From positions 1-64,000 of the forward strand of contig CANHHX010000001.1 of the NCBI GenBank assembly GCA_947461125.1: DNA of 64,000 bases, in the 5' to 3' direction. The position numbers and the translations under genes were made by a program. This DNA comes from Bacteroidota bacterium. GTDB lineage: Bacteria > Bacteroidota > Bacteroidia > Chitinophagales > Chitinophagaceae. Positions 1-10,338 of this stretch are shown piece by piece (the first letter of the stretch is position 1; each line of letters starts with the position of its first letter). A model generated the notes under the pieces. That model had not been told where the DNA came from. It saw only the letters and a list, made by a program, of their open reading frames with translations, and did not search any database.

Positions 1-804
1 GCACAAAAAAAGACGCTGATTAATGTTGACGGGCTGGAGTGGTTACGCCCTAAATGGAAGGGACTAGGCGCTGCCTATTTTAAATTTGCAGCAAAGCTTG
101 CTACCCTATTTTACAATACCATTATTACCGACGCTGAGGCCATGCGCCAGGTGTACCTTAACACCTTTAACGCAAATTCTACGGTTATTGCCTACGGCGC
201 TAATATTAGGCATTCCAAAAACCCGGAACTTATTAACCAGTTTGGCCTTACTCCCAACGAGTACTTTTTAATTGTAGGAAGGCTTATCCCTGATAATAAT
301 TCCGATTTAATACTCGAGGGCTTTAAAAAGGCCAATTCCAATAAAAAGCTGGTGATTGTTGGCGACGTACCCTATCAAGACGCATACGCGCAAAAAATGA
401 AAGCCCAAGCCAGCGATCAAATACTATTTTTAGGTTATATAACTGATAGTGAGGTACTTGCCGAGCTATACCATCAGTCTTATGCCTACCTCCATGGCCA
501 CGAATATGGGGGCACCAACCCTACTATGCTTAAAGCCATGGCTTATGGCTGCGCAATACTCGCTTTAGATACGGTTTTTAATAGAGAAATGCTTGAAAAT
601 GGCCAATTTGGTTGGTTTTTTCAAAAAACCTCTGACTCTGTTGCCTTATATTTGCAACAAGCAGAACATAACCCCCAAGCTGTTCAAACATTAAAAGAAA
701 AAGCACGTGACGGGATTACCCAAAAATACAATTGGGACGAAGTAACGAGGGCTTATGTAACCGTTTTTAAAGCATTGATGACTAATGGCAAAAGCCACCC
801 ATAA
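1..804 (+). CDS. DUF1972-type family 4 glycosyltransferase, 5' end missing
   Basis: The reading frame is open from base 1, so the gene starts before the window; 267 codons are visible. Near the visible N-terminus is NVDGLEWLRPKW, the signature of the DUF1972 domain that precedes a GT-B transferase domain in rhamnosyltransferase-like enzymes. The C-terminal half carries a nucleotide-sugar-site stretch (HEYGGTNPTMLKAMAYG, around residues 167-183) typical of the GT4 fold. It probably adds a sugar to a lipid-linked oligosaccharide at the cytoplasmic face. It overlaps the next gene by 20 bases, which suggests translational coupling within the export cluster. An ATG at 142 is internal, not the start. 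The sugar donor cannot be read from sequence. Confidence 0.85.
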   Translation, partial: AQKKTLINVDGLEWLRPKWKGLGAAYFKFAAKLATLFYNTIITDAEAMRQVYLNTFNANSTVIAYGANIRHSKNPELINQFGLTPNEYFLIVGRLIPDNNSDLILEGFKKANSNKKLVIVGDVPYQDAYAQKMKAQASDQILFLGYITDSEVLAELYHQSYAYLHGHEYGGTNPTMLKAMAYGCAILALDTVFNREMLENGQFGWFFQKTSDSVALYLQQAEHNPQAVQTLKEKARDGITQKYNWDEVTRAYVTVFKALMTNGKSHP

Positions 805-2188
805 GTATACCCTTTTAAGATATATCATTGACGCTCCTGTTGTTATGGCGTCTTTTTTTATTTCGTTAAGACTACTGCACTTACACGAGGGTCATTTTTA
901 CAGTATTGCACTTTTACTTTTTGCCTTACTTGCCGTTATTGTTTGGTATGTGGCCGGATCTTTTTCTAGACTCTACGCCGAGCGCAGGTCCAATAAATTT
1001 TCGGAAGAAATTGTTTTTATTCTTTACTCCCTTATTTTATTCGGCATCTTAATTACGTCCAGTGCCTTTTTTTTAAGAGATTACCTAGCATTTAGCGGAC
1101 TCTTTTTTGTTACTTTTTTAAGCGTACTCTTTGTTACCGAATCGGTGGCCAAATATATTATCAGAAAATTATTGCACGCGGCTATTTTTCAGGGCGATTT
1201 TTTTGAAAACGTTTTAATTGTGGGTGTAACACCGAGCGCCATAGAACTCTACGAAACCATTAACCGCTATTACTACTACGGTTACAAATGTTATGGTTTT
1301 ATAGATAACGAAGCCACCAAACTTAATGGCAGTAAATACCTTGGTACATTAGACGCACTTGAATCTATTTTAAAAGAAGGCAATATAGATGAAGTGATGA
1401 TTACATTGCCTGCCAATGAGGCCCTTCAAATAAAAAACTGTTTGGCCCTCTGCGATATTTACAAAACCAAGGCGCGCATTGTACCCGATTTACAACAATA
1501 CGTAGACGCTAGTGTGCAAGTAAATAATATTGGACTACTTCCGGTAATTAATATCAGATCTTTACCACTGGATAAACCTGAAAATAAATTTTTAAAGCGC
1601 GGTTTTGATATTGTTTTTTCACTTCTATTTTTTATACTACTGGGCTGGTGGTTAATGCCTATTATTTCATTACTTATCCGGTTAAGCTCCAAAGGACCTG
1701 CTATTTTTAAACAAGAAAGATGGGGACTTAACAACGAAAAAATAGTTTGCTATAAATTTAGAACCATGGTGTGCTCCTCTAACGATATAGACGAGGATGG
1801 CAACTATAACCAGGCTACTAAAAATGATCCACGCATTACGGCGATTGGCGCTTTTATGCGCAAAACCAATATGGATGAACTGCCACAGTTTTGGAACGTA
1901 CTCATGGGTGACATGAGTGTGGTTGGGCCCCGCCCGCACCCCACGCCACTTAACATGGCTTCTATGCATACCATCGACAATTACATGCTACGCCATATTG
2001 TTACCCCTGGTATTACCGGATGGGCGCAGGTAAATGGTTGCAGGGGCGAAACCAAAGCGCCTGGGTCTATGCAAAAACGCGTTAATTTTGATTTATACTA
2101 TATACATCGCTGGACATTTTGGCTAGACTGTCAAATTATTTTACAAACCATTATTAATTTAATGAGAGGCGATCAAAATGCTTATTAA
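785..2188 (+). CDS. WcaJ-like undecaprenyl-phosphate sugar-1-phosphate transferase
   Basis: This is a full-length (467 aa) polyisoprenyl-phosphate hexose-1-phosphate transferase. Four hydrophobic segments fill residues 15-125, followed by a Rossmann-like middle domain beginning at [15 protein letters not shown] (about residue 144). The C-terminal bacterial sugar-transferase domain (about 272-467) has KFRTM, the catalytic-region acidic pair in [18 protein letters not shown] and [11 protein letters not shown]. The family moves a sugar-1-phosphate, often glucose-1-phosphate, onto undecaprenyl phosphate to start repeat-unit synthesis. It overlaps the upstream glycosyltransferase and is followed 5 bases later by a Wzi-like gene. 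A much shorter initiating transferase lies at 20940-21539, so the region encodes two different initiators. Confidence 0.92.
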   Translation: MAKATHKYTLLRYIIDAPVVMASFFISLRLLHLHEGHFYSIALLLFALLAVIVWYVAGSFSRLYAERRSNKFSEEIVFILYSLILFGILITSSAFFLRDYLAFSGLFFVTFLSVLFVTESVAKYIIRKLLHAAIFQGDFFENVLIVGVTPSAIELYETINRYYYYGYKCYGFIDNEATKLNGSKYLGTLDALESILKEGNIDEVMITLPANEALQIKNCLALCDIYKTKARIVPDLQQYVDASVQVNNIGLLPVINIRSLPLDKPENKFLKRGFDIVFSLLFFILLGWWLMPIISLLIRLSSKGPAIFKQERWGLNNEKIVCYKFRTMVCSSNDIDEDGNYNQATKNDPRITAIGAFMRKTNMDELPQFWNVLMGDMSVVGPRPHPTPLNMASMHTIDNYMLRHIVTPGITGWAQVNGCRGETKAPGSMQKRVNFDLYYIHRWTFWLDCQIILQTIINLMRGDQNAY

Positions 2189-2193
2189 TAATC

Positions 2194-3801
2194 ATGAAAA
2201 ATAAACTTCTACTTATAAGTCTAATCATTGCTTGTTGCAGTTTGCAGCTCAGCGCACAAGAGGTATATGAAAATCATAGGTCAGAAATTTATAATTATAT
2301 TGGCCGTATGGCGCAAAAAGGTCTTTTAGATTTTGAAGATCATATAAGACCCTTAAGCAAAACTTATTTAGCCGCTTGTTTAGATACCATCGCTTTAAAA
2401 AGTAATAAACTTAGCGTTACCGAAAAAAAGGAACTTGCTTTTTATCAACAAGAATTTAATGCGGTAACTGACAAAAATATAAACCTTAACCCTACCTTTT
2501 TTGCAAAAGATAAAGTAGGCAGATGGCGTAGTTTTTATACCGCCAATAAAAACACCAAATTATTTATTGATCCTGTTATTAGAGGTGCGGTAACGATGGG
2601 TGAAAATATCAATTACCAAACAAGAAGCACGGGTTTACATTTTTGGGGAACGGCTGGCAAACGTGTTGGCTTCCAGTTTTTCTTTAACGACGTGAATGAA
2701 CAAGGCAGGGGCTTTGATACCAGCAGACAAGGCGTTCCGGGCACTGGTATGATCAGAAAAGATACCTCAGTATTTAAAAGTCAAAACTTTTCGGAATTTA
2801 GAGGAAGCATTAATTACGCCTTTAAAAATGGTAGCATTGCTTTTGGACAAGATCATATGCTATATGGCTATGGCGAAAACGGCCGTGTAGTATTGTCTGA
2901 TAAAGCACCCAACTTTCCATTTATCCGTTTTGATTATAGCCCATTTAGTTGGCTACGTTTTAACAACACACACGCTTGGTTAAATTCAAAAATTGTGGAT
3001 AGTGCCAGAACCTATGGTACAGACAACAGCGTATTTGGTGGCGAGCGTCAAGTATTTATTCCTAAGTTTTTTTCGACGCATAGTATTTTAATAAAAGCCA
3101 TGAAGGGGCTTGATGTAAGTTTTGGAGAATCGGTGGTATATAGCGACCGCCTTGATGTGGGCTATTTAATTCCTGTGATGTTTTATAAAGTGTATGATAA
3201 TATTGTTAACAATTCTCATATACAGGCAGGCTCTAACGCACAAATTTTTTTAAACGTTAGCAGCCGAAACCAACTTAAAAACACACACCTTTATTCGAGC
3301 GTTTTTATTGACGAAATAAGAATGAGTACCATTTTTGTAAGAGCAAAAAGCAGAAATCAACTTGGTTACACGGTTGGTGGATCGGTGACCGATATTGGTA
3401 TACCGTATTTAACTTTTAATGCCGAGTACACTAGAATTAACCCGTTTGTATACAAGAATATTATTCCGGCACAATCCTATACCAGCCATGGGTTTTTTAT
3501 GGGCGATTGGATGGGTAGTAACGCCGACAGGTTGTTAGTTTCACTTAAATACACCCCTATCCCAAGGCTTAAATGCATGGTGCGCTATCAATCCATCCGA
3601 AAAGGGGACGAAGGCACTATTGTAGATCAGTACCTGCAACAGCCGCAACCCAGATTATTTGAGGGAGGATTTAATGCCCGCAATGAAATTTTTGTAAACG
3701 CTCATTATGAGCTACTTAACGGCCTGACTTTCAATGGCTGGTACAGTAATTGGAACACCACAGGTGGCAGCTGGTCGCTGGGTGTAAGCTATGGCCTTTA
3801 A
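2194..3801 (+). CDS. Wzi-like capsule assembly outer-membrane protein
   Basis: A 535-residue protein with a clear signal peptide (charged MKNK, then a hydrophobic core ending at LSAQ near residue 22). The rest is rich in alternating hydrophobic and polar strands with many aromatic residues, as expected of a beta-barrel. The size and the context between an initiating transferase and a Wza-like protein fit the Wzi family, which anchors or organises exported polysaccharide at the outer surface. It lies 5 bases after the WcaJ-like gene. Its relation to the two Wzi-like proteins at 7203-10262 is one of general architecture; the WWGPG motif shared by those two is not present here. The specific function is inferred. 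Confidence 0.7.
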   Translation: MKNKLLLISLIIACCSLQLSAQEVYENHRSEIYNYIGRMAQKGLLDFEDHIRPLSKTYLAACLDTIALKSNKLSVTEKKELAFYQQEFNAVTDKNINLNPTFFAKDKVGRWRSFYTANKNTKLFIDPVIRGAVTMGENINYQTRSTGLHFWGTAGKRVGFQFFFNDVNEQGRGFDTSRQGVPGTGMIRKDTSVFKSQNFSEFRGSINYAFKNGSIAFGQDHMLYGYGENGRVVLSDKAPNFPFIRFDYSPFSWLRFNNTHAWLNSKIVDSARTYGTDNSVFGGERQVFIPKFFSTHSILIKAMKGLDVSFGESVVYSDRLDVGYLIPVMFYKVYDNIVNNSHIQAGSNAQIFLNVSSRNQLKNTHLYSSVFIDEIRMSTIFVRAKSRNQLGYTVGGSVTDIGIPYLTFNAEYTRINPFVYKNIIPAQSYTSHGFFMGDWMGSNADRLLVSLKYTPIPRLKCMVRYQSIRKGDEGTIVDQYLQQPQPRLFEGGFNARNEIFVNAHYELLNGLTFNGWYSNWNTTGGSWSLGVSYGL

Positions 3802-3831
3802 ACGTATATTTGTTATATTTTAAATTTGAAG

Positions 3832-6150
3832 ATGAATCCATTTAACATACGCCCCATTTTGCAATTTGGCTTTGCCACTTTTTTAATTGTTGCACTTGGC
3901 CTGAGTGCAGGGGCACAAAGCAATTATACCGGCTTACCTAATTTAAAATTAGATAAGATGTCGGACCAACAAATCATGCAAATGTGGATGCAAGGACAAA
4001 ATAGTGGCCTTTCCGAGTCGGAAGGGATTAGCCAGTTGGTACGCATGGGACTTGACCCCAAAGAAGTAAACGGTTTTAAAAAGCGACTTTTAAGAATACA
4101 AGGGATTGCAAAAACCACCAATAGTGGGGCTAAAAATTTTATTCTCGACTCTACCCTTTTTATGCAGGACAGCACTTGGGTAGAAGAAATTCCAAGGCTT
4201 AAAAAAAGAAGCCGGTATTATGGGTTCGATTATTTTAGCAACCCATACCCTATTTTACAACCCAATGTAAAAGTGGCCACGCCACAAAACTATGTACTAG
4301 GCACTGGCGATGTTTTATCTATTAGTGTTACGGGTGCCAATGTCAAAGAAATGAATGCTGGTATTAGCCCGGAAGGAAAAATACAAATGGAGTATGTAGG
4401 CTATTTATCAATAAGTGGCTTAACACTTGAAGAAGCTACCAGAAAAATTAAAAGTTCACTCGCGCGCATTTACCCAGCACTTAATAGCGGTGGCAGCAAG
4501 ATTAATGTTACGCTTGCTAATATTAGATCCATCAGAATTACCGTAACCGGTGAGGCTGAATTTCCGGGTGATTATGTATTAACGGCGCAGGCCGGCTTTT
4601 TTAATATTTTGTATCTATCTAATGGGCCTACGATTAATGGATCGTTACGTAAAATTGATTTAATTCGAAACAATAAAATTATTGATAGCATCGATTTTTA
4701 CGGCTTTTTACAAAAAGGGTTACTCGATAAAAATATAAGATTACAAGATCAAGACGTTATAAGATTTAGACCCGTTAGCAAACGTATTATTTTTAGTGGC
4801 GAAGTGGTAAGGCCTGGTATTTATGAATTACTCGATAACGAAACCCTAGCAACCGCTATCAATTATACAGGTGGCTTTAAGCCCGCTGCTATTAAAGATG
4901 TAGCAAAGCTTGCACGTTACGATGTAAGAACCATGTCCTTAAAAGATGTGGCTGCCAACGATTTTGAAACCATCCTACCAAAAAATGGAGACTCCGTTTT
5001 TGTAGATAAAATTTTAGATATTTATAGCAATAGAGTAGTGTTAGAGGGCGCTGTATACAGGCCTGGTAGTTACGAGCTTACGAGTAATTTAAGCGTTGCT
5101 ACCTTATTAAAAAAAGCAGATGGTGTTATTGAAAATGCTTTTTTAAACAGAGGTACCATTAAAAGAAATATCCCTGGCACCGAGCCTACATTACTTTCTT
5201 TTGATGTGCAAAAAATACTAAATGGTAGCGCTTTGGATATTGCACTTTACAAAAACGATACCATTACTATTGCTAGTACCGATGGGATTCAAAATAAATT
5301 AACGGTAACCCTTGCAGGTTCTGTTAAAAACCCAGGCACTTATCCGTACCGCAGGGGCATGCAATTAGAAGATGTTTTACTGATGGCGGGTGGATTTACC
5401 AACGAAGCCGCTAATCATAAAGTAGAAATTTCACGCCTTAGTAAAAATAGAGCCGATACCCTTACTAACCAGCTTATGCAAATATTGGTGGTTGCAGTAG
5501 ATTCTACTTTAAACACCACGGGCACTAAGCATGCGCTTGAGCCGCTCGATTATATTTTTGTACCCAGGTTACTTAATTACCAAAACCTTGGCGCGGTAAA
5601 ATTAGGAGGCGAGGTTTTATACGCTGGTGTGTATGCATTAGAAAAAAGAAATGAAACTTTACAGGAGCTGTTACAAAAAGCAGGTGGTGTATCGCCGTAT
5701 GCGTCTATCAAAGATGTACAAGTTTTTAGAAACGGACTTCGCGTAGGAACGCCATCCGAAAGTAAAGATGGTATCCCGGCATTTTTATTACGCCCTTCCG
5801 ATAGTATTTTTATTCCACGTCAAGAACCTTTTGTAGAAGTTAAAGGAGAAGTATTTAATCCGCAAATATTAAGTTACCACTCTACACGTTTTAGAGAGTA
5901 TATTTCCATGGCTGGTGGCATTAACGATAAGGGTAATTTAAAAAAGGCCTATGTAGAGTACCCGAGTGGCATTAGCAAAAAAATAAATCACTTCTTATTT
6001 TTTAGAAGCTATCCAAAAATAGTTCCGGGCAGTAAAATTATTGTTCCTACAAAAACAGATACTGGTAAAAAAGGACTTTCTATTATTGAGCTGTCTGCTA
6101 TTACCGGATCCTTATCTGCGATCATTAGTTTAATCAGCGTACTCCGATAA
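3832..6150 (+). CDS. Wza-like polysaccharide export protein with multiple SLBB domains
   Basis: A 772-residue outer-membrane export protein. A signal peptide covers about the first 28 residues and ends at GAQ. The poly-export domain follows at about 150-240 (YVLGTGDVLSISVTG, GISPEGKIQMEYVG), then about five SLBB-type repeats recognisable by lines such as FSGEVVRPGIYEL, LEGAVYRPGSYEL, LAGSVKNPGTYPY and LGGEVLYAGVYAL. A hydrophobic stretch ends the protein. Wza-type proteins form the outer-membrane channel with a Wzz-like inner-membrane partner, which is the next gene 10 bases downstream. The frame also allows a TTG start two codons earlier at 3826; the ATG at 3832 is preferred. TAnnTTTG motifs at 3805-3812 and 3821-3828 could be an internal promoter, but the region is AT-rich. 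Confidence 0.88.
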   Translation: MNPFNIRPILQFGFATFLIVALGLSAGAQSNYTGLPNLKLDKMSDQQIMQMWMQGQNSGLSESEGISQLVRMGLDPKEVNGFKKRLLRIQGIAKTTNSGAKNFILDSTLFMQDSTWVEEIPRLKKRSRYYGFDYFSNPYPILQPNVKVATPQNYVLGTGDVLSISVTGANVKEMNAGISPEGKIQMEYVGYLSISGLTLEEATRKIKSSLARIYPALNSGGSKINVTLANIRSIRITVTGEAEFPGDYVLTAQAGFFNILYLSNGPTINGSLRKIDLIRNNKIIDSIDFYGFLQKGLLDKNIRLQDQDVIRFRPVSKRIIFSGEVVRPGIYELLDNETLATAINYTGGFKPAAIKDVAKLARYDVRTMSLKDVAANDFETILPKNGDSVFVDKILDIYSNRVVLEGAVYRPGSYELTSNLSVATLLKKADGVIENAFLNRGTIKRNIPGTEPTLLSFDVQKILNGSALDIALYKNDTITIASTDGIQNKLTVTLAGSVKNPGTYPYRRGMQLEDVLLMAGGFTNEAANHKVEISRLSKNRADTLTNQLMQILVVAVDSTLNTTGTKHALEPLDYIFVPRLLNYQNLGAVKLGGEVLYAGVYALEKRNETLQELLQKAGGVSPYASIKDVQVFRNGLRVGTPSESKDGIPAFLLRPSDSIFIPRQEPFVEVKGEVFNPQILSYHSTRFREYISMAGGINDKGNLKKAYVEYPSGISKKINHFLFFRSYPKIVPGSKIIVPTKTDTGKKGLSIIELSAITGSLSAIISLISVLR

Positions 6151-6160
6151 TTTATATTGT

Positions 6161-7222
6161 ATGTCAAGTTTAGATAAACAAGAAGAAGCAAGTTATTTTA
6201 TATCCGATTTAATTGACAGCATTAAAAAACGTGTTGTTTTTTTAATGGCGCATTGGGGCATACTACTTGTAATGGGAACGTTTGGTGCGCTGCTTGGCGT
6301 GGGCTATGCATTTATTAAAAACGATACCTACACAGCAGCTACTACATTTGTAGTGGAGGATAATAAAAGTAGTGGAGGAGGTATTGCCTCTGCCCTTGCC
6401 GGACAATTTGGCTTAGACCTTGGAGGACTTTCGGGTGGATCAGGTGTGTTACAAGGCGATAATGTATTAGAACTTTTAAAAAGCAAAAGCTTACTTAAAA
6501 AAGCTTTACTAACTAGTTACGATAGCGCCGGCACGGTAACACTTGCGGATGCGTATGCTAAAGCTTATGGCTTTACCAGCAAATGGGCCAGTAGCGATAA
6601 AGTGGGGCGTGTAGTAAATTTTAGCAGTAAAAAAGGGGTGTTTACCAGGCTGGAGGATAGCTTACTCCATGTGATATTAAAACGCATTACCGAAAAAGAA
6701 CTCTCTATATCTAAACCGGATAAAAAACTCAGTTTGTTTTCGTTACAAATAACTACACGTGACGAACAGCTTAGTCAATTACTTTGCCAGCGTTTACTTG
6801 CTGTTACCAGTAGTTTTTATATTGATACCAAAACAAAAAGAGTACGGGGTAATGTAGAGCGGCTGCAACAAAGAGTAGATAGTATTAAAGCGGTTTTAAA
6901 CAATAAAACCTACACTGCTATTACTGCTGGTAGAGAATTACTAGATGCCAATCCCGCTTTTACGCAGGGTGGTGAAATGCAGGTGGAGGTTACAGGGAGA
7001 GATAAAATGGTGCAGGCTGCTATATTTGGTGAGCTTACCAAAAATTTAGAGGCGAGTAAAACAGCGCTCTTACAAGAAACACCTACGATACAGGTTGTTG
7101 ATACACCCGAAATGCCCCTTAAAAAAAATGAGGTAAGCTGGATGCTAGCGTTACTTGCCGGTGCGTTTATAGCAAAGTTTATTACCGCACTTTATTTATT
7201 TGTTACAGGCGGTAAGCAATAG
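6161..7222 (+). CDS. Wzz-like chain-length determinant / polysaccharide co-polymerase
   Basis: A 353-residue inner-membrane protein with the two-helix plan of the Wzz family: one transmembrane segment around residues 30-52, a long periplasmic part with coiled-coil character around 210-240, and a second segment around 325-347. A glycine-rich stretch (GLDLGGLSGGSG) follows the first third. There is no C-terminal ATPase or tyrosine-kinase domain, so it is a short co-polymerase and not a Wzc-type fusion. It would control glycan length or bridge synthesis to the Wza-like channel encoded just upstream. Its 3' end overlaps the convergent Wzi-like gene by 20 bases, leaving no room for a terminator between them. 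Confidence 0.85.
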   Translation: MSSLDKQEEASYFISDLIDSIKKRVVFLMAHWGILLVMGTFGALLGVGYAFIKNDTYTAATTFVVEDNKSSGGGIASALAGQFGLDLGGLSGGSGVLQGDNVLELLKSKSLLKKALLTSYDSAGTVTLADAYAKAYGFTSKWASSDKVGRVVNFSSKKGVFTRLEDSLLHVILKRITEKELSISKPDKKLSLFSLQITTRDEQLSQLLCQRLLAVTSSFYIDTKTKRVRGNVERLQQRVDSIKAVLNNKTYTAITAGRELLDANPAFTQGGEMQVEVTGRDKMVQAAIFGELTKNLEASKTALLQETPTIQVVDTPEMPLKKNEVSWMLALLAGAFIAKFITALYLFVTGGKQ

Positions 7223-8780
7223 AGAGTGTAGCGCTAAAATTAAAGCGGTCGTACCCGTTTTTAAAATACCCTAGGCCTTCTAGTATGTACCACTGGTAAT
7301 TGAGTGAGCGAACAAAAGCAGCTCTACCAGATACCATTAATTTTTTATAGGCATAATTACCTACTAGTGTTGTAGACACATCTACCCAGTGTCGTGTAGG
7401 ATCACGGGTAACAATAAAAGCATTGTAATAAAAATCGTTGTTGTGTACTAGACGCTCAAACTCTACCCCTATTTTAGTAAACCCATTAACATAACTAATA
7501 GAACCTATTTGACTATTACTACCTGGCCCAATATGTGACCCCAGTATTTGACCTTGGTGCGTAAAACCATGTGGCACTTTGTTACTGGTGTACCAGCTTT
7601 TACCCTCAAAAGTTAAGGGTGTGGTGGGTAGTTGCAGTTGTGTAAGCTCGGCGGCTATTTCAATAAATTTTTGTTTGTGATTAATGGGTACTAGCTTTCT
7701 AAAGCCAGCTACAAAAGCGCGCGGGTAATTATTTTCGGTAACAATGTTTAAAGGCGTTGGGGATTTATCGTTGCGGCCAAACTCAATGTAAACTTCGGCC
7801 CTATCTTTTGGCATTACATAGCGCGCATACAAGGAGCCCATGGCGGCTTGTTCATTACTGCTATTGCCATTGTACCCATACCCTACTGCAGTAGCTCCTA
7901 CAAATAAACCAGGTGCAAACACAGGGTTAAAACTTACAGTAGCAGCACGTATATAACGGCTTTGTTCTGGCTTGGGTTTATACAACAAAACACCCTCGTC
8001 GTATCTGTAATGATCGGGCGGTAAGATGTTTGAATTTTGTAGTGTACCCGCAATTGCCTGAAATTCAATATTGCCCATTTTGGTTTTAATAGGTGCATTT
8101 GTAGTAAGTGCCGCATGCGCAAAACCTGCGGCGTTGTTACTTAATATAAGTGCGTTGTAACGCCCAGGGCCCCACCAGCGGTTCTCGGTACCGTAGCTAA
8201 GGGTTAGTTTCTTATACGAATATTTTATAGCCGATTGCCCCGGAAGTAATTTTTTGTAGGTATTAAACCCAAAATTTTCGGGATTATCTATGGTGTTTAG
8301 CCAGCGGTAATAGGTTTTCCAAAAAACGGGGTAATGCTCGGTAGGGAATGTTTCAAACTCCCTGTTTTGCGCTGTTATGTAAGTGGGCTTTGCAAGTATT
8401 TCGAGCCCACCAGCTTTTAGGTGTACCCCACCACTAAATACCCATTGCATACCCGCAGATGGTATCATCCCACCATCATTAAAACCATGAGCTAGGTCAC
8501 TATTAAACTGTGCCGTACGTGATACCGGAAGCAAACTAATATTAAAAAAATTAGATCTAGATTTAGTAAGTATCAGCGGTTTATTTTTTTGCAGACTATC
8601 TAAGTGTGTTAGGTTTTGCGCAAAACTAATAATGAGTAAACTGTTGTTGCGGTTTAATGATCCTGTTAGTTGTGACCTTCTAATATAATCCGATACCCCA
8701 TCAAATAACATAGACTCCGACTGCGCCATTACTAATTGCAGGCTCACACAAAAAACAATCAACAAAAAACTCTTTTTCAT
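7203..8780 (-). CDS. Wzi-like capsule assembly protein, second copy
   Basis: A 525-residue secreted barrel-like protein. The signal peptide is MKKSFLLIVFCVSLQLVMAQ. It contains ENRWWGPGRYNALILSNNAA (roughly residues 200-219), a motif shared almost exactly with the neighbouring protein at 8784-10262 and characteristic of the Wzi-type capsule assembly family. It lies 3 bases after that paralogue, so the two form an operon read toward the plus-strand export cluster. The role is probably surface retention or assembly of the exported glycan. Tail-to-tail overlap with the Wzz-like gene is unusual but short. The paralogue pair suggests duplication, with possible specialisation for two glycans. Confidence 0.78.
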   Translation of the reverse strand: MKKSFLLIVFCVSLQLVMAQSESMLFDGVSDYIRRSQLTGSLNRNNSLLIISFAQNLTHLDSLQKNKPLILTKSRSNFFNISLLPVSRTAQFNSDLAHGFNDGGMIPSAGMQWVFSGGVHLKAGGLEILAKPTYITAQNREFETFPTEHYPVFWKTYYRWLNTIDNPENFGFNTYKKLLPGQSAIKYSYKKLTLSYGTENRWWGPGRYNALILSNNAAGFAHAALTTNAPIKTKMGNIEFQAIAGTLQNSNILPPDHYRYDEGVLLYKPKPEQSRYIRAATVSFNPVFAPGLFVGATAVGYGYNGNSSNEQAAMGSLYARYVMPKDRAEVYIEFGRNDKSPTPLNIVTENNYPRAFVAGFRKLVPINHKQKFIEIAAELTQLQLPTTPLTFEGKSWYTSNKVPHGFTHQGQILGSHIGPGSNSQIGSISYVNGFTKIGVEFERLVHNNDFYYNAFIVTRDPTRHWVDVSTTLVGNYAYKKLMVSGRAAFVRSLNYQWYILEGLGYFKNGYDRFNFSATLSIAYRL

Positions 8781-8783
8781 GTA

Positions 8784-10262
8784 TTAGTTTTTTGCGTTTT
8801 TAGATGGATAGTTAATGGGGTAACTTACTGCTAGCTTTGCATGAAAATTAGATAGGTTGTTATCCTTTTCCCAAGCATAGTTTTTACTAGAAATAAATAC
8901 AAACTGTGCTGCTAGTACTATATTTTTTACAATAAACTGTGGTGCAATGCCATAGGCCATATCGGTCCAAAAAATGCTGCGGTTTTCTGGATCTCTATTT
9001 GTTTTTTCTATAAATATTCCTATCCTATTATTACCACTTATATAAGTACCCATTACAATTTGCTTGTTGGCACCAAAGCCCGAGCCTGCGCCCATAATTT
9101 GGTTGTAGTTGGTGTGGCCCTGCCCTATTTGACCATGCACGTACCAGTTACCAGCGCTGCGTAGTATAGCATCGGGAGATTGACTCATTTGTGTAAACTC
9201 AATACCTAAGTTTAGGTATTTGCTTTTATTAAGGGTTACTATTTTTTTAAAGCCTACAATATGCGCTACAGAGTGCGTAGGTGCAATGAGGTAATCACGT
9301 GTATTTACACTATAATCGTTTTTGCCATACTCTACATATAGTTCCGATTTTGATTTTGGAAACACAATACGCATAAAAAAACTAGCTACCTGATCTGTGT
9401 TTAAAGTATCATCACCCCAATCATTTTTTTTCTGTAGTGCTTTGGTAACAATGGGTAGGTATTTACTAGAAAAATTACCTGCACCATTAACCACATCAGG
9501 TCCGTAACGCTGTAAAGACCTTATTAACCCCACATACACACCTGGTAACCATTTGGGGTTATAACTTAAAATGTAGGCATTTATATAGCGCCAACTATTA
9601 CGGAGGTTTGGGCTGGATTTTAAATGAGAATTTTCGTAAGGTAAAAGACTATCAGTTTCGAGGCGGCCACCAATTAATTCAAATTCAAAATTACCTATTG
9701 GTGTTTTGGCAGGCCTATGTGTTTTAATAAATATATTGGCAAAACCAGGCGCATTGTTAGACATAATTAGCGCACTCGTATTACCTGGCCCCCACCATTT
9801 ATTAGCCGTAGATATACCCACACTAAACGCACTTGCACGAACACTTAGTGTAGACTGCCCACCATATAATTTAGTATAGGGCTTGCCACTACTATATCCG
9901 TAAGCACCATTGGTTGGATAAGTGGGGTTTACTGCTTGTATTAGCTCAGGTTGCAAATTTAAGTTAACCGGCCCCGCCCTTAAAGCTACACCAAAACTAA
10001 GCTGGGTTTGTAAACCGCTGGCCGCAATAAAAGAACCATCGTTATAACCGTATGGGTGGTGGCTATTGTACTGGGTTGTTAGGGTAATAGGTAATACTAT
10101 ACTTTTTTGAGCATCTACCTCACCACTTTGCATGACCATCGACGCTGTAGAATCTTTACCCGTTATAAACTGCGTTTCTTTGGCCGTTTGGTATTTGCTA
10201 TTAATGATAAATGACAAAGGCTGCGCTACTACCCTATTAGATATAAACCCAAGCACTAACAA
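8784..10262 (-). CDS. Wzi-like capsule assembly protein, third copy, unusual start codon
   Basis: At least 492 residues, with ANKWWGPGNTSALIMSNNAP near residue 157 matching the paralogue downstream. No ATG is available: an in-frame TAG sits at 10296-10298, and between it and the mature protein the only candidates are a TTG at 10262 and a CTG at 10289. The TTG start gives a signal peptide without N-terminal positive charge; the CTG start would give a more normal one reading VHFYKILVLLVLGF and ending at VVAQ. The gene heads a two-gene operon. A TAAATTTG motif on the minus strand at 10339-10346 is a plausible promoter. Function as for other Wzi-like barrels is inferred from family and location. 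Confidence 0.75.
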   Translation of the reverse strand: MLVLGFISNRVVAQPLSFIINSKYQTAKETQFITGKDSTASMVMQSGEVDAQKSIVLPITLTTQYNSHHPYGYNDGSFIAASGLQTQLSFGVALRAGPVNLNLQPELIQAVNPTYPTNGAYGYSSGKPYTKLYGGQSTLSVRASAFSVGISTANKWWGPGNTSALIMSNNAPGFANIFIKTHRPAKTPIGNFEFELIGGRLETDSLLPYENSHLKSSPNLRNSWRYINAYILSYNPKWLPGVYVGLIRSLQRYGPDVVNGAGNFSSKYLPIVTKALQKKNDWGDDTLNTDQVASFFMRIVFPKSKSELYVEYGKNDYSVNTRDYLIAPTHSVAHIVGFKKIVTLNKSKYLNLGIEFTQMSQSPDAILRSAGNWYVHGQIGQGHTNYNQIMGAGSGFGANKQIVMGTYISGNNRIGIFIEKTNRDPENRSIFWTDMAYGIAPQFIVKNIVLAAQFVFISSKNYAWEKDNNLSNFHAKLAVSYPINYPSKNAKN

Positions 10263-10338
10263 AACTAATATTTTATAAAAGTGTACCAGGGTGCGCTATT
10301 TAAAGTATTGATTGATAGGGTGTTTTGTGGGGGTACTG

